Below are positions 7,244-8,592 of a DNA stretch of 8,592 bases, piece after piece. The translations under genes were made by a program, and so were the position numbers. Source of the stretch: Pseudomonadota bacterium (GTDB lineage Bacteria > Pseudomonadota > Gammaproteobacteria > Burkholderiales > Burkholderiaceae_F). The notes beneath the pieces were generated by a model. The model did not search any database. It was not told where the DNA came from and saw only the letters and a list, made by a program, of their open reading frames with translations. Every line of letters begins with the position of its first letter. Within the stretch, counting starts at the first letter, position 1. The DNA is taken from the NCBI GenBank assembly GCA_021823635.1, contig JAKANT010000044.1, positions 1-8,592 on the forward strand. The letters run 5' to 3'.

Positions 7244-7260
7244 CGGGCCGTGAGGGCCCG
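7244..7260. terminator. Short GC hairpin abutting the acetyltransferase stop (weak terminator candidate)
   Basis: CGGGCC (7244-7249) and GGCCCG (7255-7260) form a perfect 6-bp stem with a GTGAG loop, directly against the stop codon of the minus-strand GNAT gene and 128 bases past the cyclase stop. The position between convergent genes suits a bidirectional terminator, but no U-tract follows on either strand, so support is weak. Confidence 0.28.
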
Positions 7261-7899
7261 TCAGACGAGCGCGAGTTCGACGCGCGACGGTAGCGCGGTG
7301 ACGGCGGTGCGCGTGGCGCGCAGCGTGCGCCAGTCGGCGCGACCGAGTTCGTACAGCGCGGCGGCGCGCGGCCGCCCCGTCTGGTGGTCCAGGCTGCCTG
7401 CCGGCACCAGCTCGATGAAGCCGGCGTCGTTGAGCAGGTGCTCGATCGACACGTGGCCGCGCGGGCAGTCCGCGTACAGCGCCTGCGCGTCGAGCGCGGT
7501 GAACATCAGATCGGCGGCGGCCAGCAGAACCTCGCGCGCGAGCGGCCGTGCGGTGGGCTCCGGCTGGATGAACCACACCAGCATCCAACGCCCCCGGCCG
7601 GCAGCGCGCAGTTCGACCCAGCCGACGAAATCGTGCGTCTGTTTGCGCACCACCGCCATCACGTAGCGCGTGCCGCGCAGCCAATCGGCCTGCGCCGAGC
7701 GCACGAAGTCGGCGATCTCCTCGGCGTTGCGCGGCGCGCGGCCGTTGCACAGCCGCTCGAAGCCCGGACGCGCCGTCGCCCGCACGATGCGCGCGACGTC
7801 GGACTCGTCCAACTGGCGCAGCACGCAGTGATCGGAGAACCAGCGGAAGAAGCGCGGCAGTTGCGAGTAGCGGCGCGCTTCGCTGCGAACGATGTCCAT
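7261..7899 (-). CDS. GNAT-family N-acetyltransferase (RimJ/RimL-like)
   Basis: A 212-residue protein with the GNAT layout of Acetyltransf_3 (RimJ/RimL-type) proteins. An opening strand VLRQLDESDVARI (26-38) leads to a helical section, then central strands RYVMAVVRK (78-86), FVGWVELRA (91-99) and RWMLVWFIQ (104-112). A helix AREVLLAAADLMF (121-133) follows, then ALYADCPRGHVSIEHLLNDAGF (140-161), matching the family's closing N..S...L...GF motif. It should transfer acetyl from acetyl-CoA to an amine; the substrate cannot be predicted. The usual pyrophosphate-binding Q/R-x-x-G-x-G/A loop before the long helix is not recognisable (PTARPL, 115-120), so activity is less certain than fold. The ATG at 7899 is preceded by a strong AAAGGAG. 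The frame continues open to 8514, but that part is out of frame with the real hydrolase gene and is not coding. Confidence 0.82.
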   Translation of the reverse strand: MDIVRSEARRYSQLPRFFRWFSDHCVLRQLDESDVARIVRATARPGFERLCNGRAPRNAEEIADFVRSAQADWLRGTRYVMAVVRKQTHDFVGWVELRAAGRGRWMLVWFIQPEPTARPLAREVLLAAADLMFTALDAQALYADCPRGHVSIEHLLNDAGFIELVPAGSLDHQTGRPRAAALYELGRADWRTLRATRTAVTALPSRVELALV

Positions 7900-7904
7900 G
7901 GCCG

Positions 7905-7910
7905 ACTCCT
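7905..7910 (-). promoter_or_regulatory. Strong Shine-Dalgarno of the GNAT gene
   Basis: The minus strand reads AGGAGT here (within AAAGGAGT), with GGAG ending about six bases before the ATG at 7899. It is among the clearest ribosome binding sites in the window and fixes the start inside a much longer open frame. Confidence 0.75.
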
Positions 7911-7926
7911 TTCTTCTTGCCTTGCG

Positions 7927-7948
7927 CCGCGCGGCCGCAGCCGCGCGG
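7927..7948. repeat. Perfect 9-bp GC hairpin in the GNAT leader
   Basis: CCGCGCGGC (7927-7935) and GCCGCGCGG (7940-7948) are exact inverted copies separated by four bases (CGCA; TGCG on the minus strand). Read in the direction of the acetyltransferase gene, the stem ends 16 bases before its Shine-Dalgarno. The following sequence is purine-rich with no T-run, so it is not an intrinsic terminator for minus-strand transcripts. It may be a leader stem or an extragenic palindrome. Confidence 0.45.
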
Positions 7949-8192
7949 ACTCTGGCTTCACCCCGCGACGGCACTCGTTCGGTGACGTTCGCCGACGCGT
8001 ATTGTGGGGATCGGCCGGATGGACGAGTACTTGAAAAGGGGAGTGCGCGCGGCGCTTTGACCCGCGATCTGTCGGAGTCGTTCCTACAGGCGGCGCGCGA
8101 TCGCGCAAAGTGCGGCGGCAACGCCGTGCAGTTCTCGTCCTCGGCGACAGCGACTCGGCGCGCCGTGCGCAGCGCGACGAGGGCCGTCGTGC

Positions 8193-8592
8193 TCAGCCCA
8201 GCACGCGGCGCAGGAACGCGGCGATCGCTTCGATCTCCTCTTCGTTGACCGAGTGCGGCATCGGGTACTCGTGCCACTCGACCGCGTAGCCGAGCGCGCG
8301 CAGGCGGTCGCGCGAGGCGGCGCCGCGCGTATAGGGCACGATCGGATCGGCAGTGCCGTGACCGAGATAGACCGGAAAGCGATGCCCCGTGCCGGTGACC
8401 TCCGGCGATGTGATGAAGCGGTCGTAGTGGTTCGAACCGAGCAGCAGAAGGCCAGCGATGTGCGGCGTGACCTCGGGGTCCGCGGCGAGCTGCCAGCAGA
8501 TCGCTCCGCCCCATGAGCCGCAGGCGATGAAGATTGCGGCATTCGGCGACTTCGTCGCCTGATCGAGGACAAGGTCGCGGATCTCGGCGGCA
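8193..8592 (-). CDS. Alpha/beta-hydrolase, carboxylesterase/phospholipase type (5' truncated)
   Basis: The minus-strand frame is open from the window edge to a TGA at 8193-8195, giving the last 132 residues; the start lies outside. The catalytic features of the Abhydrolase_2 family appear in order: a nucleophile elbow CGSWGG with S26 (visible numbering), the acid D82 in GHGTADPIVPY, and H113 in EYPMPHSVNEEEI. The sequence ends in the typical C-terminal helix FLRRVLG. Bacterial relatives are about 220 residues long, so roughly 85 are missing. The family cleaves short-chain esters or lysophospholipids in the cytoplasm; the substrate is not readable here. The elbow is odd: relatives have GFSQGG, whereas here position Ser-2 is Cys and Ser+1 is Trp. 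It may be transcribed with the downstream GNAT gene, but the 293-base gap argues for separate control. Confidence 0.85.
   Translation of the reverse strand, partial: AAEIRDLVLDQATKSPNAAIFIACGSWGGAICWQLAADPEVTPHIAGLLLLGSNHYDRFITSPEVTGTGHRFPVYLGHGTADPIVPYTRGAASRDRLRALGYAVEWHEYPMPHSVNEEEIEAIAAFLRRVLG

Larger units (their letters stand above)
7900..8192. other. Intergenic region upstream of the GNAT gene
   Basis: 293 bases separate the hydrolase stop from the acetyltransferase start, both on the minus strand. The gap holds the GNAT Shine-Dalgarno, the 9-bp hairpin and a 12-bp palindrome GCGCGATCGCGC (8095-8106). The local AT-richer patch around 7998-8040 may belong to a promoter, but I find no well-spaced -35/-10 pair. 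A 118-codon plus-strand frame crossing it lacks a ribosome binding site and overlaps both genes, so I do not call it. Confidence 0.5.

Noticed and set aside
8095..8106. 12-bp palindrome GCGCGATCGCGC, considered as an operator or an interspersed repeat.
   Set aside because: It is made only of GC alternation around GATC, which arises easily by chance here, and no second copy is evident in the window.
7892..8248. A 118-codon plus-strand frame filling the gap between the hydrolase and GNAT genes.
   Set aside because: It has no ribosome binding site, overlaps both neighbouring genes and has no recognisable domain. It was kept in mind only because the gap is otherwise empty.
7900..8514. A 205-codon upstream extension of the GNAT frame.
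   Set aside because: It ignores the strong Shine-Dalgarno at 7905-7910, has no family similarity and is out of frame with the hydrolase sequence it overlaps.
8084..8572. A 162-codon minus-strand frame over the hydrolase region.
   Set aside because: It is a Ser/Arg-rich shadow; the neighbouring frame carries the Ser-Asp-His hydrolase motifs.
1..8592. Search for a defence, mobile or otherwise novel multi-gene system.
   Set aside because: All confident genes belong to known housekeeping, metabolic or signalling families. There is no integrase, transposase, terminal repeat, attachment site, CRISPR array or toxin-antitoxin pair.

Overview
The window is very GC-rich, with the strong G/C third-position bias that leaves long spurious open frames on both strands. 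The protein set (an RhlE-type DEAD-box helicase with a Pro/Ala-rich tail, MetY, a YccU-like CoA-binding protein, GluQ, a multi-PAS GGDEF protein) fits a betaproteobacterium, most likely Burkholderiales. That placement rests on protein style and base composition only. I see no CRISPR array, tRNA, rRNA, insertion sequence, phage gene or defence locus. This looks like ordinary chromosomal backbone.

Left part (1-4005). A 5'-truncated rhlE-like RNA helicase gene runs rightward and stops three bases short of the stop codon of a leftward cluster. Read on the minus strand, the cluster is gluQ (glutamyl-Q tRNA(Asp) synthetase), then a CoA-binding protein gene overlapping it by 8 nt, then metY (O-acetylhomoserine sulfhydrylase) starting 2 nt after the previous stop. 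The spacing indicates one co-translated operon joining a queuosine-tRNA modification enzyme to homocysteine synthesis.

Middle (about 3898-7260). A short region separates gluQ from a rightward gene. It holds a weak sigma70-like promoter candidate, an inverted repeat and a 9-bp direct repeat. The rightward gene encodes a 995-residue membrane diguanylate cyclase: six predicted transmembrane segments, a stack of at least four PAS-like modules and a C-terminal GGDEF domain with intact active site and I-site. A 145-bp convergent gap with two inverted repeats follows.

Right part (7261-8592). Two leftward genes lie here: a GNAT-family acetyltransferase with a strong Shine-Dalgarno, and, 293 bp upstream of it, the C-terminal part of an alpha/beta-hydrolase (carboxylesterase/phospholipase type) that runs off the window edge. 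The hydrolase has no start codon inside the window and is easy to miss, but both its catalytic Asp and His contexts are clear.

Nothing here amounts to a new system. The points worth checking are the sensory architecture of the cyclase and its leader repeats, the gluQ/CoA-binding/metY operon and its starts, and the unusual nucleophile elbow of the hydrolase.
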